A DNA stretch of 8,405 nt from Rhodoferax sp. UBA4409 (GCA_002390825.1 DGQR01000178.1:1-8405), one strand, 5' to 3'. Positions 1-6,191 are shown, numbered from the stretch's first letter. Made by a program: numbers and translations. The notes: a model not told the origin generated them from the sequence alone.

Positions 1-24
1 GCAGCTCGCCAACGCCGCAAGTAA
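1..24 (+). CDS. C-terminal end of a probable antitoxin gene (partial)
   Basis: Frame 1 runs from the window edge through seven codons (AARQRRK) to TAA at 22-24. The last base of that stop is the first base of the toxin ATG (TAATG). Such tight coupling is typical of type II antitoxin-toxin operons, where the antitoxin comes first and is made in excess. The basic C-terminal tail is compatible with an antitoxin, but too little is present to assign a family (ParD/CopG-like, Phd-like or other). The call rests on the overlap and on the identity of the downstream gene. Confidence 0.45.
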   Translation, partial: AARQRRK

Positions 25-344
25 TGTCCATCATCATTCTTCCCGATGCACAGGAAGACTTGCTCTCGCTTCAGGAGTACATGCTCAATAAGTGGAGCGA
101 GACTGACTGGCTCAATGCCGAAAACGAAATATTCGAAAAGCTGGCGCTGGTTGACACAGGACTTTTGACTGGGCCGCCCGTCCAGGAGCTTGCCTCCGTT
201 GGCATCTTTGAGTACCAAAATGTCTTTACGTCACACCACAAGCTGGTCTATCGGCGAATCGACAGGGACGTTTACGTGTACCTCATTGCTTCGCACCGAC
301 AGGATTTCCCGACGCTATTAGTGAGACGACTTCTGAAAGTTTGA
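24..344 (+). CDS. ParE/RelE-family type II toxin
   Basis: This 106-residue protein has the size and layout of the ParE/RelE toxin superfamily. An N-terminal beta strand (SIIILPDAQEDL) leads into helices containing the usual aromatic and charged residues (LQEYMLNKWSETDW). The C-terminal half carries the strand pattern ending in KLVYRRIDRDVYVYLIASHR and then LLVRRLL, which resembles the conserved 'y.ViY.i.dd.v.I..i.H.R' core of ParE proteins. Known members inhibit DNA gyrase (ParE) or cleave ribosome-bound mRNA (RelE); the residues visible here do not decide between them. The ATG overlaps the stop of the upstream partial frame, which argues for translational coupling to an antitoxin, and the pair would normally be autorepressed by that antitoxin. 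The gene is complete with no sign of decay. The family call is fairly secure; the target is not known. Confidence 0.83.
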   Translation: MSIIILPDAQEDLLSLQEYMLNKWSETDWLNAENEIFEKLALVDTGLLTGPPVQELASVGIFEYQNVFTSHHKLVYRRIDRDVYVYLIASHRQDFPTLLVRRLLKV

Positions 345-356
345 CACCCCATTGAC

Positions 357-539
357 GTGACATCGCATGCTCAAAATGCGGCAGAGACTCCCGCTCCAGC
401 AGCACCCTCGCCAGGCATTGTGGACTACTGCCCACCCTATGATGGGGTCTGGGGAATTGGAGACAACATGACCTGCATCCAAAATTACCTAAACCCTTTT
501 GAATTCCGCGAAACCGCCAACAATGTTAGCGCCGATTGA
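357..539 (+). CDS. Doubtful small hypothetical protein
   Basis: A 60-codon frame starts at GTG, 12 bases after the toxin stop and in the same frame. There is no convincing ribosome binding site in front of it. The predicted peptide starts with an Ala/Pro-rich stretch (AAETPAPAAPSPG), followed by YCPPYDGVWGIGDNMTC and a polar tail. I do not recognise it. It could be a small third gene of the toxin operon, a fragment of a longer decayed gene, or chance. The two cysteines and lack of a signal peptide give no functional clue. Confidence 0.2.
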   Translation: MTSHAQNAAETPAPAAPSPGIVDYCPPYDGVWGIGDNMTCIQNYLNPFEFRETANNVSAD

Positions 540-620
540 ATATTGACAGTGGGGGGAATTACGAGCGGCATTGACAACACTCACGACCGCCCGAATATGG
601 CCCTTGGCGGTTTCACCCCA

Positions 621-674
621 ATGCAGCACTTGGCCATGGCTGCATAACCTTTCCACTTTTAGGCCCGGTGGAAA
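621..674. repeat. Two consecutive hairpins between convergent genes
   Basis: Two perfect 7-base inverted repeats lie four bases apart. ATGCAGC (621-627) pairs with GCTGCAT (639-645), and TTTCCAC (650-656) pairs with GTGGAAA (668-674). Each loop is 11 bases. The second stem overlaps the stop codon of the minus-strand gene that ends at 659. Their position between a plus-strand unit and a minus-strand operon would suit bidirectional transcription termination, but neither strand has a clear run of T after a stem. A protein-binding or recombination site is the alternative. Bases 540-620 before them hold nothing I recognise. Confidence 0.4.
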
Positions 675-1813
675 TCGGGGGGATTACCTTTGCCCCTGAT
701 TTTTCTCATTAACTTCTGGTTGTTCACTGTTGCGCTTGAGGTGCATGCAACGGTGCAGGCGTGCTGGATCAGCCAGCTCGCCGCAATGATTGCGCTGCTG
801 TCCAGATGCGGCTCGTTGTGGTGCATGGCCGCCAGCACCAACATGGCCAGCGCGTAGCGGTCGGCGTCATCCACCGGCACGCGCACATTGTGGGTGGCGT
901 CGCGCAAGTGCACCAATAGTCCGTGATCCTGGTGCTCTATGTGCAGGGACTTCTTCTTGGTGACCCCATGGAACTTGAAATCCAGCTCCGAGATCCAGCC
1001 CATCAGCACGGCCAGCAACTGCGGCAACTCGCGCTGCGTGCACATAAAAACCACCTTGGAACCCACCGACCAGTCGTAGTGGCCGTCGCCGGTGGCCAGC
1101 GCACCCTCGATCATCACGGTGCAGCGTGCCGTACTGGCGTGGTGCTCCTGATCGCGCACCGGCGCAATCTCCAGCGTCAGCGCACCCGCCTTGCCAAACG
1201 CCTTGGCTTTGCGGCGGATTGCGGCCTTGGCCGGCAGGGCAGGGGACTCTTTTTCAGGAAGAGCGCTTCCGGTGGCGGCCGGTGTTGCTGCGGCCTTCGA
1301 ACGGGTGGCACGCGGTTTGGGCTCCGCGGGAGCTGGCTCCGGGCTATCCTGCGCAAGGGTGGGCGGCAATGGTGGCAATTCATCGGGTGCCTGCATGGTG
1401 CCGCACCAGGTACGCAACTTCCCTTCCGACTGCAGCTTCAAAGCAGCGTCCGTGCTTCTGAGGCCCGCCAGCGCTTGGGTCAGCACTTCACGGCTGGTGC
1501 TTTCTCCAGCAAAAGCAAACAGCACGTCCACGCGCATAGCGATGCCGGCAGTGCGCATGCCTGATCGCACGCCAGGATCACACAAGCGGCGCAAGGTGGC
1601 CGCCAAGTCCATGTAATGCTGTTGATCGTGGCCCTTGGCCAAGGAATTGATGGCCAACTCGACCTGGTTGAACTGTTCCGTCTCCAATTGCGCAAGCACC
1701 CAGCGCAAATCCTCGACCGTGCACCGAAAACCTCGCTCGTTGAGCGTCTGATAGAAGAAGCCACTCATGCGCAGCGCACGGGCGCTGTCGACCAACGTAT
1801 TTCCCTGTGTCAT
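659..1813 (-). CDS. Conserved-looking protein of unknown function, possible C-terminal ssDNA-binding (PC4/Whirly-like) domain
   Basis: I do not recognise this 384-residue protein as a named family. It has three parts. Residues 1-140 are mostly helical and polar. Residues 145-205 form a low-complexity Pro/Ala/Lys linker (PPLPPTLAQDSPEPAPAEPKP, then KAAIRRKAK). Residues 210-335 form a compact domain of alternating strands. That domain contains GHYDWSVGSKVVFMCTQREL, an LLAVLMGW helix, KKKSLHIEHQDHGLLVHL and YALAMLVLAAM. The order 'DW..k..f.lt..El...l..l.g', then 'K.L.i..Q..glfv.l', then a closing helix recalls PC4/Whirly-fold ssDNA-binding domains; this is inference from pattern only. The ATG lies inside the stop region of the upstream recombinase-like gene (ATGA overlap), so the two are translationally coupled and probably act together. 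There is no signal peptide or membrane segment, so it is probably cytoplasmic. The C-terminal 35 residues look irregular and may be altered. Confidence 0.75.
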   Translation of the reverse strand: MTQGNTLVDSARALRMSGFFYQTLNERGFRCTVEDLRWVLAQLETEQFNQVELAINSLAKGHDQQHYMDLAATLRRLCDPGVRSGMRTAGIAMRVDVLFAFAGESTSREVLTQALAGLRSTDAALKLQSEGKLRTWCGTMQAPDELPPLPPTLAQDSPEPAPAEPKPRATRSKAAATPAATGSALPEKESPALPAKAAIRRKAKAFGKAGALTLEIAPVRDQEHHASTARCTVMIEGALATGDGHYDWSVGSKVVFMCTQRELPQLLAVLMGWISELDFKFHGVTKKKSLHIEHQDHGLLVHLRDATHNVRVPVDDADRYALAMLVLAAMHHNEPHLDSSAIIAASWLIQHACTVACTSSATVNNQKLMRKIRGKGNPPDFHRA

Positions 1814-2862
1814 TTCACACCTCCAAGCGATCCATCCGTGACGACATGCTGGCGCAAGCGGCGCAGCGCCTGCGCATCCTTGAGCCCGGCGCGCTCCAAA
1901 ACGTCCTCATCCTCCATTCCGGCATCGAGCCAACGCACGATGCAGGAATTGCGCAAGGTCATGGGCCCCGCGTGGGCCAGCCGCTCCACATCGTGTCGCT
2001 GCGCTATCCCTCGACGGATATGCCCGTTGGCCACAAGAAAAATCGACTTGGGCGACAGGCGTGATGTGCGCTTCTGGGAGACATAGAGCGGCGAGTCCGG
2101 CTCCATCGGAAACCGCCCCTGCAGCCGAAAGTGCAGCCAAGCCATCAGCATCGTCTCGTTCGGGTCGGACAGCACCAGAGCGCGCAGCTGGTCTTTGCGG
2201 GTGCCCTCGATCCTGAGAGAGGTGCGCTGCGAGGCTTCTGGCTCCCAAGGAAGGAACGCCAGCCCCAGCACTGGACCCTCGGCGCTCCAGGACAGGCGAG
2301 GGGACTGGACGCTGGCCAGATTGAGGCCACGCAGCTCGGCCACGCTCAAACCCGCCTGCATCATCATCAAGAGCATGCTGTGGTCACGCACGCTTTGCCA
2401 CGGGGTCTCGGGCGCGACCTGCTCACTCGCCGGCGGGAGCGCGCGGAACAGCTCTGCCCAGTCATTGCGGTTGAACACCAAGGAGTCCTGCTGCTCGGTG
2501 GCCGACACCTTGGCGTCTTGGTCGATGGGGTTGTGCCCAATCCACTGGTTGGCCATGGCGCAGGCGTAGATCTCTTTGAGCACCCGGAAGTACCTTTTCT
2601 GGGTCACGGAGCTGACCGACGTCTTGTGGGGGCTCGACGGTGAGAGGTTTTCGAGAAAGGTGCGGGCATCCTCACTGGTGGCGCCATCCCATGGGGTGCC
2701 CAGCTGCAGGAGGTGCGCGAGCCAGCCTGACCAGATAGAGCGGTAGGCGCTGACCGACTCGGCAGAGAGCGTGCGCATAGCGATCGCGCTGCGCATCCCG
2801 GACCAAGCCAGAAACACCCGCTCGGCGCTCACGTCGCCGGCAGAATCAGTCGATGTAGTCAT
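1810..2862 (-). CDS. Tyrosine-recombinase-like protein with degenerate catalytic site
   Basis: This 350-residue protein has the layout of phage integrase/Xer-type recombinases. Residues about 10-120 form a helical SAM-like core-binding domain (SVSAYRSIWSGWLAHLLQLG; KRYFRVLKEIYACAMANQW; GHNPID). The rest resembles the catalytic domain. Box I is visible as RDHSMLLMMMQAGLSVAELRGL (159-180), but the usual catalytic Arg of 'GLR..EL' is Ser173. A 'TRKDQLRALVL' hairpin (221-231) keeps the usual Lys. Box II reads GPMTLRNSCIVRWLDAG (299-315): only Arg304 of 'H.LRH' is retained. The later 'LGH' position reads AGL, and no tyrosine occurs after residue 260, so the nucleophile is missing. By family knowledge it should not perform normal strand cleavage; a structural, DNA-binding or partner role is inferred. 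No strong ribosome binding site precedes the ATG, and one arm of a long inverted repeat starts 9 bases upstream. The frame is intact over its full length, which argues against simple decay. Confidence 0.8.
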   Translation of the reverse strand: MTTSTDSAGDVSAERVFLAWSGMRSAIAMRTLSAESVSAYRSIWSGWLAHLLQLGTPWDGATSEDARTFLENLSPSSPHKTSVSSVTQKRYFRVLKEIYACAMANQWIGHNPIDQDAKVSATEQQDSLVFNRNDWAELFRALPPASEQVAPETPWQSVRDHSMLLMMMQAGLSVAELRGLNLASVQSPRLSWSAEGPVLGLAFLPWEPEASQRTSLRIEGTRKDQLRALVLSDPNETMLMAWLHFRLQGRFPMEPDSPLYVSQKRTSRLSPKSIFLVANGHIRRGIAQRHDVERLAHAGPMTLRNSCIVRWLDAGMEDEDVLERAGLKDAQALRRLRQHVVTDGSLGGVK

Positions 2863-2870
2863 AGGGTGTT

Positions 2871-3100
2871 AAATGTAATCTACATACAAGCGCAAATCAA
2901 CCATGGCTCACAAAGTGAGACCCCCTTACTGATAGACCGGTATCCCCTTATTCCTTCCTCCGTCCTCCCTTTATCTTTCCTCATACAGGCCCCACCCGCT
3001 CCGAGTGGGAGTGAGGGGAAAAGGGAAGAAAGGTCGATCAGGATGGGGGGTAGGGCCGGCGCGAGGCTAGGGCTTGAGGGCTTGTATGTAGATTACATTT
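2871..3100. repeat. 230-base segment bounded by a perfect 21-base inverted repeat, able to fold as one long hairpin
   Basis: The arms at 2871-2891 (starting AAATGTAATCTACATACAAG) and 3080-3100 are perfect reverse complements over 21 bases. Further pairing is nested inside on almost the same centre: TGATAGACC (2930-2938) with GGTCGATCA (3032-3040, eight of nine); CCTTATTCC (2946-2954) with GGAAGAAAGG (3024-3033, imperfect); CCCTTT with AAAGGG; CCTCA (2979-2983) with TGAGG (3012-3016); and CCCAC (2991-2995) with GTGGG (3005-3009). The left half is pyrimidine-rich and the right half purine-rich. A small side hairpin CTCAC-AAA-GTGAG sits at 2907-2919. No gene is evident here. It may be the control region or DNA substrate of the adjacent operon, or a miniature transposable element; TTAA occurs at both outer edges (2869-2872 and 3100-3103). 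Confidence 0.8.
2872..2900 (-). promoter_or_regulatory. Candidate promoter of the recombinase-like operon
   Basis: On the minus strand TTGATT (2895-2900) and TACATT (2872-2877) are separated by exactly 17 bases, each matching four of six sigma-70 consensus bases. Transcription would then start only a few bases before the ATG at 2862, giving an almost leaderless mRNA, which agrees with the lack of a ribosome binding site. The -10-like box lies inside an arm of the 21-base inverted repeat, so a protein bound to that arm could repress the operon. Match quality is only moderate. Confidence 0.3.
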
Positions 3101-3110
3101 TAATTATGAT
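3082..3110 (+). promoter_or_regulatory. Weak candidate rightward promoter over the right repeat arm
   Basis: TTGTAT (3082-3087) and TATGAT (3105-3110, five of six consensus bases) are 17 bases apart, with the first box inside the right arm of the inverted repeat. If real, the 230-base segment would be a divergent control region whose rightward gene has been lost to the IS5-type insertion beyond 3185. The -35 box is poor and no credible rightward gene remains. Confidence 0.2.
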
Positions 3111-3184
3111 AGGGCATATTTGATCGCGGCAGAATGCCAGGACACCCATGAGCACATATATAATCGGCCCCGCAAAATTCAAAT

Positions 3185-4495
3185 TCACACAAACTGCAGC
3201 CCTGCGACCCTTTGATCGCTACCGGTTGAGCCCGTGGCGGCTGTCAGCGATGCAAGAATTCGCCGTCGCAAGTGTTCAAAACCCGCAAACACAAAAGACA
3301 GGCGCACCACGGCCCTCATCAGCCAACTCAAGTTGAAACCTGCCGCTGCAAGAACCGTGTTGATTGCGTAGCCAATGGATCCTTTAAGCCAGCAGCGTGC
3401 CATGGGATGATCTGCCTTGAGGTGCCCGATCACGGGTTCCACCGCCTGACGGCGCTTGAGTTGCTGGGGTTCCTTGTCAGTCATGCTGCCAATCCAACTA
3501 CGATGCTTGATCAGCACACCGAGATTGGCAGCGTCCACTCCGCGGTAGCCCAGGTCCACCACAGCTTCTTTGACGGTGACACCATGGGCTTCGCACAGAA
3601 TGTTGACCTGCTCGATCTGCTCCTGCAGCGTGTGGCCGTCGTATGGATTTCCAGGAAACGTCATGGCACCCACGATCAGCCCCGACTGGTGGGTAACGGC
3701 AATGCCCACCTTCACACCAAATTCGTATGGGGTTTTGCTCTTGCCCTTGGGGCTTTGTGTCAGAAGGCGAGTGGCTCTATCCAGCACGGTGCGCAAGCCC
3801 TGCAGCGCCTGCGGCGTTGATGCCACGACACTGGCCATCTTGCGTTCAATCTCCCGCATCAGCTTTGCAACAATCGTGCGCTGGCGACGCACCGTCCTCT
3901 TCAGGCGGCGGTACTGCCTGGCATGGGCACAGCCACCGGCCTTGCGCCGCAGGATCTTGCCCTCTTTGACAAAGGTCTGCTTGAGTTCGATACCAACGGT
4001 CTTAGCCGCCTTGACCATCTTGTGCCTGGCAACCTCCAGCAGCCGGCTGTCCGTGGGGAATGCAACGGCCTTCTCCTGAACTGTGCTGTCCACGATTACC
4101 CGTTCGAATTCCACGGGCTTGATCGCACCGGTATGGACTGCCGTATCCATCGTGGCCTCGCGAAAGCGCCCGATCTGTCGGGGATCACAGGGTAGGCTAT
4201 GGTTCATAGAAGTCATTGCCGCTGAAATACTGCCACACCACATCCTGCGACCAACGCTGCACCAAGTCGCAGTCGCTGAGGTTGAAGGCATGTTTGAGGT
4301 ACAGCAGCGAGGCCATCAGCCGGATGGAAAGTCGGGGGCGCCCAGCCGCACTGACTCCTGCGTCGACCAGTTGCGATATTGCGCCAATGCCACCTCGATC
4401 TGGCTCCACGGCAAACGCCTGGACAGCACGGCCAGCGGATGCTGTATATCGATCATTGCCTCCAGCCGCGGCCGGTACAAGTCGGGGGTGGTCAT
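3185..4495 (-). pseudogene. IS5-family transposase pseudogene (near full-length)
   Basis: This is the DDE transposase of an IS5-family element. It starts at the ATG ending at 4495 (MTTPDLYRPRLEAMIDIQHP) and ends at TGA 3185-3187. The N-terminal domain reads LSRRLPWSQIEVALA, then GRPRLSIRLMASLLYLKHAF and DLVQRWSQDVVWQYFSG. The catalytic region reads VIVDSTVQEKAVAFPTDSRL (first Asp), PYEFGVKVGI, GNPYDGHTL, VVDLGYRGVD (second Asp) and RRQAVEPVIGHLKADH (Glu). The frame is broken. After VALA (about 4387) a deletion moves it into another frame. At FYEP (about 4197-4200) one extra base moves it back after creating a TAG. Two further in-frame losses are likely, judged against the usual family sequence: one between RFREA and TMDTAV, the other just before KGKSKTPYEFG. 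No functional protein is expected. I could not identify terminal repeats, and bases 3101-3184 and 4496-4548 are probably flank or element ends. Confidence 0.85.
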
Positions 4496-4548
4496 GGCGG
4501 GAGTGAGAACTCTCTGGTTTTGATATTCAAATAGCGAATCTGTGGGAG

Positions 4549-4766
4549 TTATGACGACATGATCTGCAGGCTCAGACCGCCTGCCTCGAGCAGGTGACGA
4601 AAGCGCAGGATGGTGCTTTCGTCTTGCCCGCAGGCGCATGCGGTTGGATCAGTCCAACCAACTCCGTCCAGGGAACCACCAGGTTTATCTCGTCAAGGAA
4701 CTCACGCTTGCGCGTGCGCTTGGTGGCCAATTCGAAACCGGTCGTGGCAAGGCTTTGCTGTTTCAT
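4549..4766 (-). pseudogene. N-terminal remnant of a second IS5-type transposase with internal deletion
   Basis: Starting at the ATG ending at 4766, the frame encodes MKQQSLATTGFELATKRTRK and then EFLDEINLVVPWTELVGLIQ followed by PHAPAGKT, the typical N-terminus of IS5-subgroup transposases. About 4620 the sequence jumps. The next recognisable stretch, in another frame, is ESTILRFRHLLEAGGLSLQI, which in intact members lies roughly 50 residues further on. The join at GACGAAAGC probably arose by recombination at a few shared bases. The remnant ends at about 4560, and the catalytic DDE domain is entirely missing. It differs in subtype from the IS5-type pseudogene ending at 4495, so it is not simply its missing part. 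Confidence 0.8.
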
Positions 4767-4791
4767 TTGTCGTTAGCGGTCAAAGCGCTAA

Positions 4792-4807
4792 CTTGTGCAG
4801 ACCATCC
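4792..4807. repeat. Outer terminal inverted repeat of the IS5-type remnant, next to CTAG
   Basis: Read inward on the minus strand, 4807-4792 is GGATGGTCTGCACAAG, which matches about 11 of 16 bases of the IS5 terminal repeat as I remember it (GGAAGGTGCGAATAAG). The next four bases outside are CTAG (4808-4811), the preferred YTAR-type target of IS5. The end lies 26 bases before the transposase ATG, a normal distance. A 7-base inverted repeat, GTTAGCG (4772-4778) with CGCTAAC (4786-4792), lies between the end and the gene. Confidence 0.55.
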
Positions 4808-4811
4808 CTAG

Positions 4812-5058
4812 CATCCATGCGGGTTGTGGAGGTTTTGCGGGGCCGACAAGATATGAGAACCTACTTGCATAATAGTAAAACAAATTTACTTGATTGCGAT
4901 TTTCTTGTGGGATAGTTCGAAGAAACCCAAAAAATTTTCGCGGCAAGTGGCATTCGGAGTAGAAGATTTTTGCTTGATATATTTAATATCGAAATACCAA
5001 ACTGCACCGTTTTCGACACATGCATAAATGCAAGATTTGGAAAGAAGAAAATTTCAAG
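4812..5058. other. AT-rich spacer without a recognised gene
   Basis: After the IS5 end the composition falls from GC-rich to AT-rich at about 4860 (runs such as AAAAAATTTT and TTGATATATTTAATATCG). I see no coding signal on either strand. The spacer marks the left edge of the low-GC island that carries the lipoprotein genes. Confidence 0.4.
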
Positions 5059-5087
5059 TTGACATACTTTTTGAGTAAACTTATGCA
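5059..5087 (+). promoter_or_regulatory. Candidate promoter for the lipoprotein pair
   Basis: A perfect TTGACA (5059-5064) is followed after 17 bases by TATGCA (5082-5087), which matches only the first three -10 bases. Transcription starting near 5094 would give a leader of about 95 bases before the first lipoprotein start at 5189. The -35 box and spacing are good, the -10 weak. Confidence 0.35.
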
Positions 5088-5188
5088 AATTGAATCAAGA
5101 AAGGTATTCAATACTTTTTTTGGTGGGGTTGTTGCCTATGTCGCATCGTGTTTATATTTTCTCAAGCAATTTAGTCAAGAGGTGTTAC

Positions 5189-5602
5189 ATGCGCAGATGG
5201 GAGTTGCAAGTCTGGGCCTTTGTTGTGTTTTTGGCGGGATGTGCTACAAGCAACGAAGCATCAATCGAGCCTAGTGAGAGGAGCCGCCTCACGATAGGCC
5301 AGGTGCAGATGGCGCTTAAAAGTAACGAGACTAATCAAGCAGAAGTTTTAGAGGCTTTCGGAGCTCCAAATTTAGTCACTGTAAACAGCGAGGGCGAAGA
5401 GGTATGGACGTATCAGCACAATGCTACCCTTGCAAACTCAAGTAGCAGCAATATTTTGGGGACCATCATTGTCCTTGGGGGAACTAAAAATATTTCAGGT
5501 TTTGAGCAAAGCAGCCGCACTATGACCCTCATTATTAAGTTCCGCATGATTGAAGGAGTCAAACGCGTTAGCTCATTCTATTCTAGAACTTCTTCATTTT
5601 AA
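5189..5602 (+). CDS. Small outer-membrane lipoprotein with BamE/SmpA-like domain
   Basis: I place the start at ATG 5189 because AAGAGGTG sits at the right distance before it and the protein then begins with a proper lipoprotein signal: MRR, a hydrophobic segment (VWAFVVF) and the lipobox LAGC with Cys18. An earlier in-frame start near 5090 would bury the signal. The residues after Cys (AT, no Asp) favour the outer membrane. Residues 34-76 (LTIGQVQMALKSNETNQAEV, then FGAPN, then EEVWTYQ) follow the BamE/SmpA pattern of 'l..G.v...i..g.t..eV...lG.P......g...W.Y'. After a Ser/Asn-rich, partly hydrophobic stretch (ILGTIIVLGG) the end (RTMTLIIKF; SSFYSRTSSF) matches a group of BamE-like lipoproteins distinct from BamE itself. 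That group often sits beside a second lipoprotein, as here. Its exact role is unknown; envelope assembly or a secretion-linked function is inference. The gene looks intact. Confidence 0.75.
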   Translation: MRRWELQVWAFVVFLAGCATSNEASIEPSERSRLTIGQVQMALKSNETNQAEVLEAFGAPNLVTVNSEGEEVWTYQHNATLANSSSSNILGTIIVLGGTKNISGFEQSSRTMTLIIKFRMIEGVKRVSSFYSRTSSF

Positions 5603-5613
5603 TATTTACCTAC

Positions 5614-6114
5614 ATGAGAAAACTCGCCATTTTTTCTTTCATTTTTGCTTCAGGTTTACTGCCTGGATGTATAACGCTAGATTCTTCAGACGAAAAGTCT
5701 GCGCTTGAAATTCAGGCTATACAAGCCCGAGTCTTTGAAGCAGACCGCCCGTTAGCATTCCGTTCAATTTTATCAGTTTTACAGGATCTTGGTTACGTTA
5801 TTCAGTCAGCAAGTCTTGAGTCTGGTGTAATTACCGCTCAGTCACCGATAAAAGCAGAAACTTGGAGCAGCATTGGTCTAGGCGTATCTGTGGCAGGTCT
5901 GCGCAACGAAGTGAGGACTTACGTCACTGCAACCACTGAAGAATTTCACTCCAAGCAAACGCGTGTTCGCCTTACTTTTGTAGAAAGGCGCGTGAGCAGT
6001 TCAATTCAAGGACAGCAGTCAACCGATGAAAGTGTGGTGCTTGACGTCAGGACCTATGAGCAGGTTTTCTCAAAGATCGGCGATGCGATTTTTATGCGGG
6101 CAGTTCAACGTTGA
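5614..6114 (+). CDS. Small lipoprotein of unknown function, partner of the upstream lipoprotein
   Basis: This 166-residue protein starts 11 bases after the preceding stop and is surely co-transcribed with it. It has a classical lipoprotein signal: MRKLAIFSFIFASGLLPGC, with the lipid-bearing Cys at 19. The mature part opens with a polar linker, then IQARVFEADRPLAFRSILSV and LQDLGYVIQSASLESGVITA (residues 35-75). This resembles periplasmic lipoproteins with the motif 'QtR.fd..d.....a...vLQDlGf.i..s....G.i.a'. The middle contains a Gly/Ser/Val stretch (WSSIGLGVSVAG) and then amphipathic strands (RTYVTATTEEF; TRVRLTFVERRVSSS). The C-terminus (VLDVRTYEQVFSKIGDAIFM) is probably helical. I know no experimental function for this family. 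The low GC of both genes against their surroundings suggests they arrived together by transfer. Confidence 0.75.
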   Translation: MRKLAIFSFIFASGLLPGCITLDSSDEKSALEIQAIQARVFEADRPLAFRSILSVLQDLGYVIQSASLESGVITAQSPIKAETWSSIGLGVSVAGLRNEVRTYVTATTEEFHSKQTRVRLTFVERRVSSSIQGQQSTDESVVLDVRTYEQVFSKIGDAIFMRAVQR

Positions 6115-6191
6115 ACTCAGGAAAGCCGCTCATTCTTTCACATTCTAAAAGGTAGATATTTAACACAACCGAGATCTGTCGTTTTTTACTG

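Noticed and set aside
341..575. Several TTGAC motifs (341, 353, 543, 573) as a repeat array or promoters
   Set aside because: Spacing is irregular, flanks are unrelated and no -10 box follows at the right distance.
923..1616. Long open frames on the plus strand opposite the 384-residue protein
   Set aside because: They run antisense to a gene with clear domain structure, have Arg/Cys/Gly-rich low-quality translations and no start signals. They are GC-driven shadows.
2131..2643. 170-codon plus-strand frame opposite the recombinase-like gene
   Set aside because: Its translation is rich in His/Arg/Gln and resembles no protein, and the opposite strand carries the recognisable integrase layout.
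2868..2874. GTTAAAT resembling an integron attC core (GTTRRRY)
   Set aside because: The other arm of the palindrome has no matching RYYYAAC core, there is no integron integrase, and a 7-base degenerate match is expected by chance.
2866..3123. 85-codon plus-strand frame through the inverted-repeat segment
   Set aside because: It translates the purine/pyrimidine tracts into low-complexity sequence (SEGKREERSIRMGGRAG). The DNA is better explained by its palindromic structure.
3148..3336. 62-codon plus-strand frame at the right of the palindrome
   Set aside because: Most of it overlaps the IS5-type transposase 3' end in antisense and it has no supporting signal.
5020..5274. 84-codon frame upstream of and overlapping the first lipoprotein start
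   Set aside because: It overlaps the well-supported lipoprotein signal sequence in another frame and shows no motif or ribosome binding site.
6166..6187. Intrinsic terminator after the lipoprotein pair (T-run at 6182-6187)
   Set aside because: The six Ts are preceded only by a three-base stem (CGA/TCG), too weak to support a terminator call.
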